NCBI GenBank assembly: GCA_002477565.1
Contig: DLQL01000012.1
Location: 1-13,217, forward strand
DNA: 13,217 nt
Reading direction: 5' to 3'
Source: Flavobacteriaceae bacterium UBA7433
GTDB lineage: Bacteria; Bacteroidota; Bacteroidia; Flavobacteriales; Flavobacteriaceae
Below the pieces are notes generated by a model that saw nothing but the letters and a program-made list of their open reading frames with translations, was not told the DNA's origin and did no database searches. How positions within the stretch are numbered: the stretch's first letter is position 1; each line of letters opens with the position of its first letter. The position numbers were made by a program, and so were the translations under genes. This document shows, in pieces, positions 1 through 7,740 of the stretch.

Positions 1-547
1 CAATTGCGTGTACACGACCTGCAGGAAGGTAGTACGATTCTCCTTTTTTTACCTTGATTTTATTGAGTAAGGGCAAGAGGTCTCCCCGGTTGACGCAGGC
101 TTCAAAATTTACTTTGTTCAAATGTTCCGTAAATCCAATAAGCAGATTGGCCTCTTTGTCGGCATCCATAATGTACCACATTTCGTTTTTCCCCAAACTA
201 TTGTGTCTTTCCTTTGCCAAGGCATCATCGGGATGTACTTGAACGGATAGCGGTGCGTCTGCATCGATAAACTTGATCAGGATTGGAAACTCATTTCCGT
301 ATTCCTCGTAACAGTTCTCCCCAACGAGGTCGGATTTGAAACGCGCAATTAAATCTGAAAGGAGCGCACCTTTGAGTGGCCCTTCTAAAACAGCGGTCTC
401 AGCTCCTTTGACGCCAGAAATCTCCCAGCTTTCACCAATATGAGTTTCTGAATACTCTTTTTGCAATACGTTTTTTAACTTTTCTCCCCCCCAGATTCTG
501 TACTGAAAAACAGGTTGAAACTTTAAAATCCCTATTGAATTGTTCAT
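1..547 (-). CDS. manA: Mannose-6-phosphate isomerase, class I (3' end cut by window edge)
   Basis: Translating the minus strand from the ATG at 547 gives 182 residues that stay open to the window edge, so the C-terminus is missing. The protein fits the zinc-dependent cupin phosphomannose isomerases, which interconvert mannose 6-phosphate and fructose 6-phosphate in the cytoplasm. Family landmarks are visible: YRIWGG near residue 16, GESWEIS near 38, QVHPDD at 103-108, GKNEMWYI at 119-126 and PAGRVHAI at the very end. By family precedent Q103, H105, E122 and H180 are the metal ligands. The spacing matches the short Bacteroidota/Firmicutes type of about 320 residues, so roughly 140 residues lie outside the window. 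It starts 28 bp after fabG on the same strand, so it is probably the last visible gene of a sucD-fabG-manA transcript. The family call is firm. Preference for mannose rather than another sugar phosphate is inferred. Confidence 0.9.
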   Translation of the reverse strand, partial: MNNSIGILKFQPVFQYRIWGGEKLKNVLQKEYSETHIGESWEISGVKGAETAVLEGPLKGALLSDLIARFKSDLVGENCYEEYGNEFPILIKFIDADAPLSVQVHPDDALAKERHNSLGKNEMWYIMDADKEANLLIGFTEHLNKVNFEACVNRGDLLPLLNKIKVKKGESYYLPAGRVHAI

Positions 548-575
548 TTTTTTCTTTGCTATAGCAATTTACAAA

Positions 576-1325
576 TTAGGCCGTAATCATACCGCCGTCT
601 ACATTCAATGTTTGTCCAGTAATGTAAGCAGACATGTCCGAAGCTAGGAAAACACAAGCATTTGCGATGTCCTCTGGAGTTCCTCCGCGTTTCAAGGGAA
701 TGGCTTGTCTCCATCCATCTACCACTTTCTCATCCAATTTGGCTGTCATTTCTGTTTCGATAAATCCAGGTGCTATGGCATTGCAACGAATGTTTCGAGA
801 GCCCAATTCCAAAGCGACGGATTTGGTAAAGCCCAACATGCCTGCTTTGGAAGCGGCGTAGTTGGTTTGCCCGGCATTTCCTTGTACTCCAACTACGGAG
901 CTCATATTGATGATGGAACCTGAACGTTGTTTCATCATAGGACGAATGACGGCTTTGGTCAAGTTGAAAACAGATTTCAAATTGATTTCGATGACCTTGT
1001 CAAAATCTTCTTCGCTGATGCGCATCAACAAGTTGTCTTTGGTAATCCCAGCATTGTTGATCAAAACATCGATGCTTCCAAATTCTTCAAGTACGGCTGC
1101 TGCCAATTCTTGGGCGGCAGCAAAGTCCGCTGCATTTGACTGGTATCCTTTGGCTTTTACACCGTTGGCTGCCAATTCTTTTTCGAGTGCAGTTGCAGCT
1201 TCAACAGAAGAACTAAAGGTAAATGCGACATGCGCACCTTGCTTGGCAAATGTTTCAGCAATTCCTTTTCCAATTCCTCGTGTAGCTCCTGTGATCAGGA
1301 CTGTTTTGTTTTCAAGAAGTTTCAT
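576..1325 (-). CDS. fabG: 3-oxoacyl-[acyl-carrier-protein] reductase FabG
   Basis: This 249-residue protein is a classical short-chain dehydrogenase/reductase of the length usual for FabG. It should carry out the NADPH-dependent reduction of 3-oxoacyl-ACP to 3-hydroxyacyl-ACP in the fatty-acid elongation cycle. The Rossmann nucleotide-binding motif TGATRGIG is at residues 12-19, the structural NNAG at 90-93, and the catalytic tetrad is N115, S143, Y156 and K160 (YAASK). The substrate-side PGFIETEMT segment lies near 191-199, and the C-terminus ends in the typical ITGQTLNVDGG. The gene sits 35 bp downstream of sucD and 28 bp upstream of manA, all on the minus strand, suggesting cotranscription. 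Many SDR paralogues look alike, but the NAGITKDNLLMR segment and overall length are those of true FabG, so the specific name is well supported. No fab or acp neighbours are present. Confidence 0.93.
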   Translation of the reverse strand: MKLLENKTVLITGATRGIGKGIAETFAKQGAHVAFTFSSSVEAATALEKELAANGVKAKGYQSNAADFAAAQELAAAVLEEFGSIDVLINNAGITKDNLLMRISEEDFDKVIEINLKSVFNLTKAVIRPMMKQRSGSIINMSSVVGVQGNAGQTNYAASKAGMLGFTKSVALELGSRNIRCNAIAPGFIETEMTAKLDEKVVDGWRQAIPLKRGGTPEDIANACVFLASDMSAYITGQTLNVDGGMITA

Positions 1326-1360
1326 ATGTTGTTTTTAAAGTGACTTTGAAATAAAGTTAG

Positions 1361-2233
1361 TTAATTCAAAACGTTTGCAACCATTTCTCCAATTTTAGCT
1401 GGAGAATCCACAACGTGAATTCCATTTGCTCTTAGAATGGCCATTTTCGCCTGTGCTGTATCATCTGCACCTCCAACAATAGCTCCTGCATGCCCCATGG
1501 TTCTTCCTGCCGGAGCAGTCTGTCCAGCGATAAAACCAACTACTGGTTTTCTGTTGCCATCTGCTTTGATCCATTTCGCTGCGTCGGCTTCCAATTGTCC
1601 TCCGATTTCACCAATCATCACAATGGCTTCTGTTTCGTCGTCATTCATCAACAATTCCACCGCTTCTTTGGTAGAGGTTCCAATGATTGGATCTCCTCCA
1701 ATGCCAATGGCAGTGGTGATTCCAAAACCTTGTTTGACCACCTGATCGGCAGCTTCATAAGTCAAGGTCCCTGATTTGGACACAATTCCTACGTTTCCTT
1801 TTTTAAATATAAATCCAGGCATGATACCGACTTTCGCCTCTTCAGGAGTGATTACTCCCGGGCAATTTGGTCCAACCAAACGACATTCCTTGCCCTTCAA
1901 ATAGGCTTTTACCTTGACCATATCAGCGGTAGGAATTCCTTCCGTAATGCAAATGATCACTATAATTCCCGCATCCGCAGCCTCCATAATGGCATCTGCA
2001 GCAAAAGCAGGCGGCACAAAAATAAGCGTGGTGTCAGCGGCCACTGTATCAACAGCCTCAACAACCGTATTGAAAACCGGTTTTCCCAAATGCTCTTGTC
2101 CTCCTTTGCCGGGTGTGACACCTCCAACCACATTAGTTCCGTAATCAATCATTTGTCCTGCGTGAAAAGTACCTTCACTTCCGGTAAAACCCTGTACAAT
2201 AATTTTTGAATCCTTATTTACTAAAACGCTCAT
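1361..2233 (-). CDS. sucD: Succinate-CoA ligase (ADP/GDP-forming), alpha subunit
   Basis: The 290-residue product is the alpha subunit of succinyl-CoA synthetase. With the beta subunit SucC it converts succinyl-CoA to succinate with substrate-level phosphorylation in the TCA cycle. The N-terminal CoA-binding Rossmann domain carries GFTGSEGTFHAGQ from residue 15 and VGGVTPGKGG at 36-45. Further family motifs are CITEGIP at 95-101 and GPNCPGVI from 121. The ligase domain contains the phospho-accepting histidine in MGHAGAIVGG (H248). The length equals that of the family. It is the first gene of the minus-strand cluster, with a promoter candidate about 40 bp upstream. The partner gene sucC is not in the window. 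In Bacteroidota these two genes are often unlinked, unlike the E. coli sucCD arrangement. The identification is essentially certain. Confidence 0.97.
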   Translation of the reverse strand: MSVLVNKDSKIIVQGFTGSEGTFHAGQMIDYGTNVVGGVTPGKGGQEHLGKPVFNTVVEAVDTVAADTTLIFVPPAFAADAIMEAADAGIIVIICITEGIPTADMVKVKAYLKGKECRLVGPNCPGVITPEEAKVGIMPGFIFKKGNVGIVSKSGTLTYEAADQVVKQGFGITTAIGIGGDPIIGTSTKEAVELLMNDDETEAIVMIGEIGGQLEADAAKWIKADGNRKPVVGFIAGQTAPAGRTMGHAGAIVGGADDTAQAKMAILRANGIHVVDSPAKIGEMVANVLN

Positions 2234-2270
2234 AATAGAAATGTAGTTTACATTGTTTGATTTAAGAAAA

Positions 2271-2303
2271 CAAAAGTAAAGTTATTTTCTAAAACAAGGG
2301 CAA
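2271..2303 (-). promoter_or_regulatory. Putative Bacteroidota-type promoter for the sucD operon
   Basis: On the minus strand TACTTTTG (2278-2271) matches the Bacteroidota -7 consensus TAnnTTTG exactly. A TTG at 2303-2301 lies 22 nt upstream, within the 17-23 nt spacing reported for this promoter class. A second TTG at 2297-2295 would give a 16-nt spacer. Transcription would start near 2265, giving a leader of roughly 30 nt before the sucD ATG. The rest of the 2234-2475 gap is AT-rich, and I found no comparably good promoter for the divergent export operon. The best there is TATTTTCG just before 2436, which lacks a clear TTG partner. Confidence 0.55.
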
Positions 2304-2475
2304 GGAAAGAGAATTTTTGAACTTCCCGCAACTGTTTTTTAAAAATACATTCCCATACTTAGAAATTACAAAAAGAAATTCAACATTTAAAAATAATTTA
2401 CAAAAAAACTGTACTTTAAAATCCGTATTTTCGTATTTTAAAAAAGTTACTACCTTCTAAATATTCACAAAGTTA

Positions 2476-3705
2476 ATGTTCGAAAAAGACCTCTGGAACG
2501 AAATCTTTCAAAGCATTCGCAAAAACAAATTGCGAAGCATGCTTTCTGGGTTTACCATTGCTTTTGCCATTTTGATATTTACCCTGCTATTTGGAATGGC
2601 CAACGGACTTAAAAACACTTTTGAAAGTTTTTTTTTAGACGATGCAACCAATTTGATTTACATTCGATCGGGAAAAACATCCCTGCCCTACAAAGGAAAC
2701 CAAACAGACAAAAAAATCAATTTTTCGAACAAAGATTACGAACATGTCAAATCTCATTACCAAGAAAAAATAGAATTCATCACTGCACGAATCTTTAAAA
2801 ACTTTACTGCTTCTTACAAAGGGAACAAAGACAATTACACCATCAGAGGCGTCCATCCAGACCACCAATACTTAGAAAACACCAATGTAACTTTTGGTCG
2901 ATTTTTGAATGTGGCAGACCTTCAATACAAACTCAAATACGTGGTCATTGGTCGATTGGTCGCAAAAGACCTGTTTGAAAACAAAAACCCCATTGGCAAA
3001 TACTTGAGCTTGCAAGGAGTTTCCTTTAAGGTTGTTGGTGTTTTTGAAGACAGCGGAGGAGACAATGAAGAACGGATCATTTACATGCCTGTCTCAACAG
3101 CACAAAGTACCTTTTCAGACAACGATTATATCAACGAGATCAATTTGACATACAAGCCCAAAATGAATTTTGAGCAGGCCATCGCTTTTAGTGTTTTGTT
3201 GGAAAAAGAGCTCAAAGAACGTTTTTCAGTAGCTCCCAAAGACCAAAGAGCCATCCGAATTCGAAACACTGCTGATTCAATGAAGAAAACAAATCAAATG
3301 TTGTTTGTCTTGGGGGTTTTAATTCTGTTTATCGGCTTTGGTACTCTGATCGCAGGAGTGGTCGGCATCAGCAATATTTTGGTGTACATCGTAAAAGAGC
3401 GAACGAAAGAACTCGGCATCCGGAAAGTTTTGGGAGCCGAACCCAAATCCATCGTTGGGATGATTCTTTTGGAATCGATTCTCATCACAATCTGTGCAGG
3501 TTATGTGGGCATGTTTGTCGGCGTGAGTGCCCTGCAATTGATTGGAAATCGTTTGACCGATTATTTCATCACCGATCCCAGTGTCGACAATGGCATTGTT
3601 ATTGGTGCTACGCTTGTTTTGATTCTCTCAGGTGCCGTTGCAGGGTATGTCCCCGCACAAAAAGCGGCCAAAATAAAACCCATCGTAGCTTTGCGCAATG
3701 AATAA
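2476..3705 (+). CDS. ABC transporter permease, MacB/FtsX type (first of a pair)
   Basis: This 409-residue membrane protein has the four-helix layout of type VII (MacB/LolCE-like) ABC permeases. One transmembrane segment lies at about 22-41, followed by a large extracytoplasmic domain at about 45-270 (MacB periplasmic core). Three helices follow at about 275-303, 325-352 and 373-394 (FtsX domain). The cytoplasmic coupling region VKERTKELGIRKVLGAEP, after the second helix, and the C-terminal KPIVALRNE are family hallmarks. It has no fused nucleotide-binding domain, so it needs a separate LolD-like ATPase. It is clearly paralogous to the next gene (shared SIRKNKLR near the N-terminus and a similar ERTKE loop), so the two probably form a heterodimer. 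These proteins do not transport through the membrane themselves. They transmit ATPase motion to an adaptor and TolC channel. The substrate is unknown (drug, peptide, lipid or virulence-type factor). The start is preceded by an A-rich stretch rather than a Shine-Dalgarno sequence. Confidence 0.9.
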   Translation: MFEKDLWNEIFQSIRKNKLRSMLSGFTIAFAILIFTLLFGMANGLKNTFESFFLDDATNLIYIRSGKTSLPYKGNQTDKKINFSNKDYEHVKSHYQEKIEFITARIFKNFTASYKGNKDNYTIRGVHPDHQYLENTNVTFGRFLNVADLQYKLKYVVIGRLVAKDLFENKNPIGKYLSLQGVSFKVVGVFEDSGGDNEERIIYMPVSTAQSTFSDNDYINEINLTYKPKMNFEQAIAFSVLLEKELKERFSVAPKDQRAIRIRNTADSMKKTNQMLFVLGVLILFIGFGTLIAGVVGISNILVYIVKERTKELGIRKVLGAEPKSIVGMILLESILITICAGYVGMFVGVSALQLIGNRLTDYFITDPSVDNGIVIGATLVLILSGAVAGYVPAQKAAKIKPIVALRNE

Positions 3706-4969
3706 ACGAATGTCAAAATACCTGCCTTCACACTTGATCTTTCTATTTGAGAGCGATACTTGGCAGGAGATTGCTGAAAGTATTCGCAAAAACAAGTTGC
3801 GAACCGTCATCACCATTATCGGAGTGACATGGGGGGTGTTTTTGTTGGTGACTCTGTTGGGCAGTGCACGAGGAATGGAAAATTCCTTTAACCGAATTTT
3901 CGGAAATTTCGCCACCAATTCTGTCTTTGTTTGGGGACAAAAAACGAGCAAACCTTTCAAAGGATTTCAAGAAGGCAAAAAGGTGCAATTAAAAATGGAT
4001 GATGTCGCACAAATACGCAAGGAAGTGGAGGGCATCGAATTTGTCGTCCCGAGAAACCAACGCAATGGAACTTTGACCAACGGCTTTTTGTCAGCAACTT
4101 TTAACGTTAACGGGGATTATCCCTTGTTGGACAAAGTACAAAAGAAAGAGTTGATTTACGGGCGCTTTATCAACAAGGCAGACATTCAAAAAAAACGAAA
4201 AACCGTCGTGATTTCGGAAGAAGCTTACAAGCAGCTTTTTGAAAAAGAAAGCATTCCGATTGGAGAATTTTTACAGATCAACAACATCAATTTCAAAGTT
4301 GTAGGGGTTTTTCAAAATAGCAATGTAGGCATGGGCTCTGATGTTCACATCCCATTTACAACTTTTCAGCAGGTATTCAACACGGGGAACAAGCTCGGAT
4401 GGATGATGATTACAGGAAAGGAAGATGCCGACATCAAACAAATAGAGAAAGACAGCAAACTCCTACTTAAAAACATTCATAAAATTCATCCCAAAGACGA
4501 ACGAGCCTTTGGAAGTTTCAATTTAGGGGAACGATTCGCAAAGGTGACAGGTTTCTTAACTGGAATGCAGTTTCTCACCTGGTTTGTTGGGATCGCAACA
4601 CTGATTGCAGGTGTCTTTGCAATTGGAAATATCTTGTTGATTACCGTCAAAGAGAGAACCAAAGAAATCGGCGTTCGAAGAGCCCTGGGCGCAACGCCAA
4701 ATTCCATCAAAAAACAAATCGTTTTGGAGGCTGTTGTTTTGGCTGTCTTGGCAGGAATTTTTGGAATCATCGGTGGGGGTCTTGTCTTGATGTTGACAGA
4801 TAAATTTTGGGGGCAAGGAGAGGACGCCGTTTTGGTCAATCCCTCAGTATCTATTCCAGTTGTCCTTTCAGCTGTATTGATTTTGGTGGTCTTGGGATCC
4901 TTGATTGGCTTGATCCCAGCAAACAGAGCCACACGAATCAAACCCATCGCGGCACTAAACGATGAATAA
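3698..4969 (+). CDS. ABC transporter permease, MacB/FtsX type (second of a pair)
   Basis: This 423-residue protein is the second permease and a diverged duplicate of its upstream neighbour. TM1 is at about 36-56, followed by a MacB-type extracytoplasmic domain. Three C-terminal helices follow, the last at about 385-405. The FtsX coupling loop reads VKERTKEIGVRRALGATP, and the C-terminus ends KPIAALNDE, matching the partner. The chosen ATG overlaps the upstream stop by 8 bp (ATGAATAA), which would allow translational coupling. An in-frame ATG at 3710, five bases after that stop, is an alternative start that loses only four residues. Like its partner it lacks an ATPase domain. Together with the adaptor and TolC protein downstream it defines a MacAB-TolC-like exporter with a split, heterodimeric permease. 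The substrate cannot be told from the sequence. Confidence 0.9.
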   Translation: MNKRMSKYLPSHLIFLFESDTWQEIAESIRKNKLRTVITIIGVTWGVFLLVTLLGSARGMENSFNRIFGNFATNSVFVWGQKTSKPFKGFQEGKKVQLKMDDVAQIRKEVEGIEFVVPRNQRNGTLTNGFLSATFNVNGDYPLLDKVQKKELIYGRFINKADIQKKRKTVVISEEAYKQLFEKESIPIGEFLQINNINFKVVGVFQNSNVGMGSDVHIPFTTFQQVFNTGNKLGWMMITGKEDADIKQIEKDSKLLLKNIHKIHPKDERAFGSFNLGERFAKVTGFLTGMQFLTWFVGIATLIAGVFAIGNILLITVKERTKEIGVRRALGATPNSIKKQIVLEAVVLAVLAGIFGIIGGGLVLMLTDKFWGQGEDAVLVNPSVSIPVVLSAVLILVVLGSLIGLIPANRATRIKPIAALNDE

Positions 4970-5003
4970 CAACACACAAGCAATTCAATTAAAAATCAGA
5001 TTT

Positions 5004-6140
5004 ATGAAAAAAATTGTAAAAAAAATCTTCTTGTCAATCCCCTTCTTGTTATTGGTGTGGGTGTTGATTTATTTTGGAAAGAAAAACAGTGAATCGGCTC
5101 TTGAATTCAAGACAAAAACGCCCTTTAGAACCACAATAGTCAAAAAATCTGTTGCTACAGGTAAAGTACTTCCTGAAGATGAAGTGGAAATAAAACCTCA
5201 AATTTCTGGAATCATCGATCGGATTTATGTCGCAGAAGGCGATTTTGTTAAAACTGGTGATTTGATTGCCAAAATAAAAATTGTTCCCAACGAACAAGCG
5301 CTCAACAATGCAAAAGGACGCCTAAAGAATGCAACGCTAAATTTGACCAACAACACCTTGGAATACAATCGAAACAAGGTCTTGTTTGAAAGAGGCGTCA
5401 TTTCAAACCAAGAATTCAACAATTTTCAATTGCGCTATGACCAAGCAAAACAGGATGTAGAAAATGCAGGAAACGATTACCAAATCATCAAAGTCGGCTC
5501 TGCCAAAGGATCCTTGTCTGCCAATACCAACATACGTGCGACGGTCACCGGTACCATTCTTGAAATCCCTGTCAAGGAAGGGGACCAAGTAATTGAAAGC
5601 AACAATTTCAATGCCGGTACAACCATCGCCGCCATCGCGGATTTGAACAAAATGAATTTTGAGGGAAAAGTAGACGAAGCGGAAGTGGGGAAACTAAAAG
5701 AAGGAACTGTTTTGGAAGTGACCATCGCTGCCTTGGAAGGCATTTCATACAAAGCGACCTTGAATTTTGTCGCACCCAAAGGAAAAGAAGAACAAGGAGC
5801 TGTTTTGTTTAAAATAAAAGCCGCATTGCAACTCAATGACGAAAGCTACGTCAGGGCAGGCTATAGCGCCAATGCAGAATTGATTTTAAGTAAAAAAGAC
5901 GATGTCTTGGCCATCAAAGAATCGCTGGTCCAGTACGATCGAAAATCCGAAAAACCCTATGTTGAAATTCTAAAAGAAAAAAACACATTCGAACGCGTTG
6001 ATTTGAAATTGGGTATTTCTGACGGCATCGATGTGGAGGTGCTCGAAGGACTTGGTAAAAACGACTTAGTAAAAGTGTGGAACAAGGCCTCGAAAGAAGA
6101 CGATGAAGACAAGAAAAAAGAAGCCAAAAGAAGAAAATAA
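5004..6140 (+). CDS. Periplasmic adaptor (membrane fusion protein) of ABC/RND-type exporter, HlyD/MacA family
   Basis: This 378-residue protein bridges the inner-membrane permeases and the outer-membrane channel. A basic N-terminus (MKKIVKK) and a hydrophobic helix at about 8-25 anchor it in the inner membrane. There is no lipobox cysteine. The first half of the lipoyl/barrel-sandwich domain follows (KPQISGIIDRIYVAEGDFV). An alpha-hairpin spans about 94-157, with many alternating Asn, Lys and Leu residues. The second lipoyl half comes next (RATVTGTILEIPVKEGDQV, about 177-195), then beta-barrel and membrane-proximal domains. The C-terminus is a highly charged Asp/Lys/Arg tail. An in-frame ATG at 4962 overlaps the permease stop and would add 14 polar residues. 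I prefer 5004 because it gives a normal membrane-anchor N-terminus and follows an A-rich stretch. The gene is part of the permease-permease-adaptor-TolC operon. Confidence 0.88.
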   Translation: MKKIVKKIFLSIPFLLLVWVLIYFGKKNSESALEFKTKTPFRTTIVKKSVATGKVLPEDEVEIKPQISGIIDRIYVAEGDFVKTGDLIAKIKIVPNEQALNNAKGRLKNATLNLTNNTLEYNRNKVLFERGVISNQEFNNFQLRYDQAKQDVENAGNDYQIIKVGSAKGSLSANTNIRATVTGTILEIPVKEGDQVIESNNFNAGTTIAAIADLNKMNFEGKVDEAEVGKLKEGTVLEVTIAALEGISYKATLNFVAPKGKEEQGAVLFKIKAALQLNDESYVRAGYSANAELILSKKDDVLAIKESLVQYDRKSEKPYVEILKEKNTFERVDLKLGISDGIDVEVLEGLGKNDLVKVWNKASKEDDEDKKKEAKRRK

Positions 6141-6168
6141 AAACGCGCGAAAAATTAAATAAACACCT

Positions 6169-7500
6169 ATGAAAACCACCCTATACCTTGTTCTTTTGGT
6201 CAGTTTTTTAAAACTTTCCGCACAAACAAAAAAGTGGACTTTGCGGGACTGTGTGCAGTACGCAATCGAAAACAACATTGCAGTCAAACAATCGGAAATG
6301 GATGTAAAAACTGCCAAAGTAAACCGCAGAGGTGCCAAAGGAAACTTTTTACCCAACCTCAATGTCAACATGCGGCACTCATGGAACATTGGACTCAACA
6401 CCAGTCCCGTAACCAACACCAATGTAACTGCTACCTCACAAACGTCAATTTTTGGACTTTCGGCAGGCATTACGCTCTACGATGGACTTCAGAACAGCAA
6501 CCAATTGCACAAGGCAAATTTGGCCATCTTGGCAAATCAGTACCAATTGGAAGACATGAAAGACAACATATCGCTTCGAGTAGTGAATGCATACCTGCAA
6601 ATTTTATTTAGCAAAGAGTCCTTGGGAACTTTGAAAAAGCAAGCCCAACTCAACATAAAAGAACGCAAACAGACACAAGAGTTGGTAAATCTAGGCTCCA
6701 AACCCAAAGGAGACTTGTTGGAGATTGAAGCCAGCATCGCAAGTCAGGAACAACAAATTGTAAATGCTCAAAACACGTTAAAAATAGCCAAGTTGACCTT
6801 GGCAAACCTCCTCTTGATCAAAGATGCCGATGCTTTTGAAATCGCGGACCAAAAAAACCTGTTGGTGGAAGCGGGTATTTTAGATTACAACTCAAAAGCC
6901 ATTTATAACAAAGCCGTTCAAAATAGAAATGACATCAAAGCTTCAGCACTGAACGTTGAAATCTCAAAAACAGATGTAAAAATTTCAAAAGGAAATTACC
7001 AACCGACACTCTCTGGTTCCTATGGCTTCAACACCAACTATTATTTTTCAAAACTTTTAACACTTCCAAATTTCGAAAGTCAAATAGCGGACAACAAGGG
7101 ACATGCTTTTGGTTTGAATTTGAGCATTCCCATTTTCAATAGGTTTGCAAACAGCAACGAGGTCAGGCGGGCAGAAATCAATTACAAAAAAGCACAACTG
7201 GCTTTGGAACAAAGCAAAGTGAACCTCAAAGACAAGATCAATCAGGCACACAATGACCTCAAAGGAGCTTTGGCAGCATACAAAGCCGCTTTGAAAACAG
7301 AAGCTGCTCGAAAAGAAGCCTTTCGATACTCTCAAAACAAGTTTGAATTAGGACTACTGAATTCCTTTGATTTTCAACAGGCAAAAACACGGCTTGAAAT
7401 GTCAGAAAACGACCTCATCCAAGCCAAATATGATTTTTTCTTCAAAGCCAAAGTCTTGGAGTTTTATTTTGGCATCCCCTTTGGGGAATTGCAAATCTAA
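6169..7500 (+). CDS. TolC-family outer membrane efflux protein
   Basis: This 443-residue protein begins with a clear signal peptide (hydrophobic residues 4-16, probable cleavage after LSA at about residue 18). The mature part starts TKKWTLRDCVQYAIENNI, the usual opening of TolC-like proteins. Two tandem outer-membrane-efflux-protein (OEP) repeats follow, roughly residues 25-215 and 235-435. Each is rich in Ala, Gln, Asn and Leu coiled coil, with amphipathic beta segments such as FGLSAGITLYDG and FGLNLSIPIFNRF. The latter pattern of SIPIFNRF after a G-F segment is typical of the second repeat. By family precedent it trimerises to form the outer-membrane barrel and periplasmic tunnel that docks on the adaptor. 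It lies 28 bp after the adaptor stop and closes the operon, followed immediately by a strong hairpin terminator. Confidence 0.92.
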   Translation: MKTTLYLVLLVSFLKLSAQTKKWTLRDCVQYAIENNIAVKQSEMDVKTAKVNRRGAKGNFLPNLNVNMRHSWNIGLNTSPVTNTNVTATSQTSIFGLSAGITLYDGLQNSNQLHKANLAILANQYQLEDMKDNISLRVVNAYLQILFSKESLGTLKKQAQLNIKERKQTQELVNLGSKPKGDLLEIEASIASQEQQIVNAQNTLKIAKLTLANLLLIKDADAFEIADQKNLLVEAGILDYNSKAIYNKAVQNRNDIKASALNVEISKTDVKISKGNYQPTLSGSYGFNTNYYFSKLLTLPNFESQIADNKGHAFGLNLSIPIFNRFANSNEVRRAEINYKKAQLALEQSKVNLKDKINQAHNDLKGALAAYKAALKTEAARKEAFRYSQNKFELGLLNSFDFQQAKTRLEMSENDLIQAKYDFFFKAKVLEFYFGIPFGELQI

Positions 7501-7507
7501 ACCTCGA

Positions 7508-7537
7508 AAAAAAAGCTTCCCTAGGGAAGCTTTTTTT
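7508..7537 (+). terminator. Perfect palindromic intrinsic terminator after the export operon
   Basis: A perfect 30-bp inverted repeat begins 8 bp after the TolC-gene stop. The core AAGCTTCCCTAGGGAAGCTT is flanked by an A-run on the left and a T-run on the right. In RNA this gives a GC-containing stem with a CUAG tip followed by U7. Because the A-run becomes a T-run on the other strand, it can also stop minus-strand transcripts arriving from the convergent sigma-factor gene, whose stop is about 200 bp away. Confidence 0.9.
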
Positions 7538-7692
7538 GTTTAGTTCTGAAAAAATTCTACTGGAAATGCTGTTGTTTTGATAATTTTTAATGATTTGGAA
7601 TAGCTCAGTAGAAAATGAATAGTTTTTGCTGTGGGCTCAAGAATGTCATTTGGTTTTTTTTTTGAAAAGTAGTTTTTTGTCATATATGAAAA

Positions 7693-7740
7693 CAATTGGT
7701 TTCTATACTAACGACAAAAAATTTATTTTAGTATCAATTG
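7693..7740. repeat. Imperfect inverted repeat over the sigma-factor gene 3' end
   Basis: ATACTAA (7705-7711) pairs with TTAGTAT (7728-7734). Outside these arms CAATTG (7693-7698) pairs with the self-complementary CAATTG (7735-7740), leaving a 6-nt bulge on the left. The structure includes the sigma gene stop codon. The arms are AT-only apart from single G/C positions, there is no T-run typical of a terminator, and such repeats arise by chance in AT-rich DNA. The rest of 7538-7733 is AT-rich, and I see no gene in it. Confidence 0.3.

Noticed and set aside
54..242. 62-codon open frame on the plus strand near the left edge
   Set aside because: The minus strand here encodes a convincing phosphomannose isomerase with metal-ligand motifs, so the plus-strand frame is a shadow.
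486..492. Run of seven C (G on the coding strand) in manA as a possible phase-variation tract
   Set aside because: It encodes the conserved WGG of the family in frame, is short, and no off-frame state or second tract is seen.
862..1338. 158-codon open frame on the plus strand opposite fabG
   Set aside because: It lies entirely antisense to a certain fabG gene, and the translation shows no recognisable domain.
4486..4983. 165-codon open frame on the minus strand inside the second permease gene
   Set aside because: It is antisense to a clear FtsX-domain coding sequence, has no family motifs, and its composition is that of a shadow frame.
4962..5003. 14-codon upstream extension of the adaptor gene overlapping the permease stop
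   Set aside because: It adds a polar segment in front of an otherwise normal basic-plus-hydrophobic membrane anchor. The ATG at 5004 is more plausible, though translational coupling from 4962 cannot be excluded.
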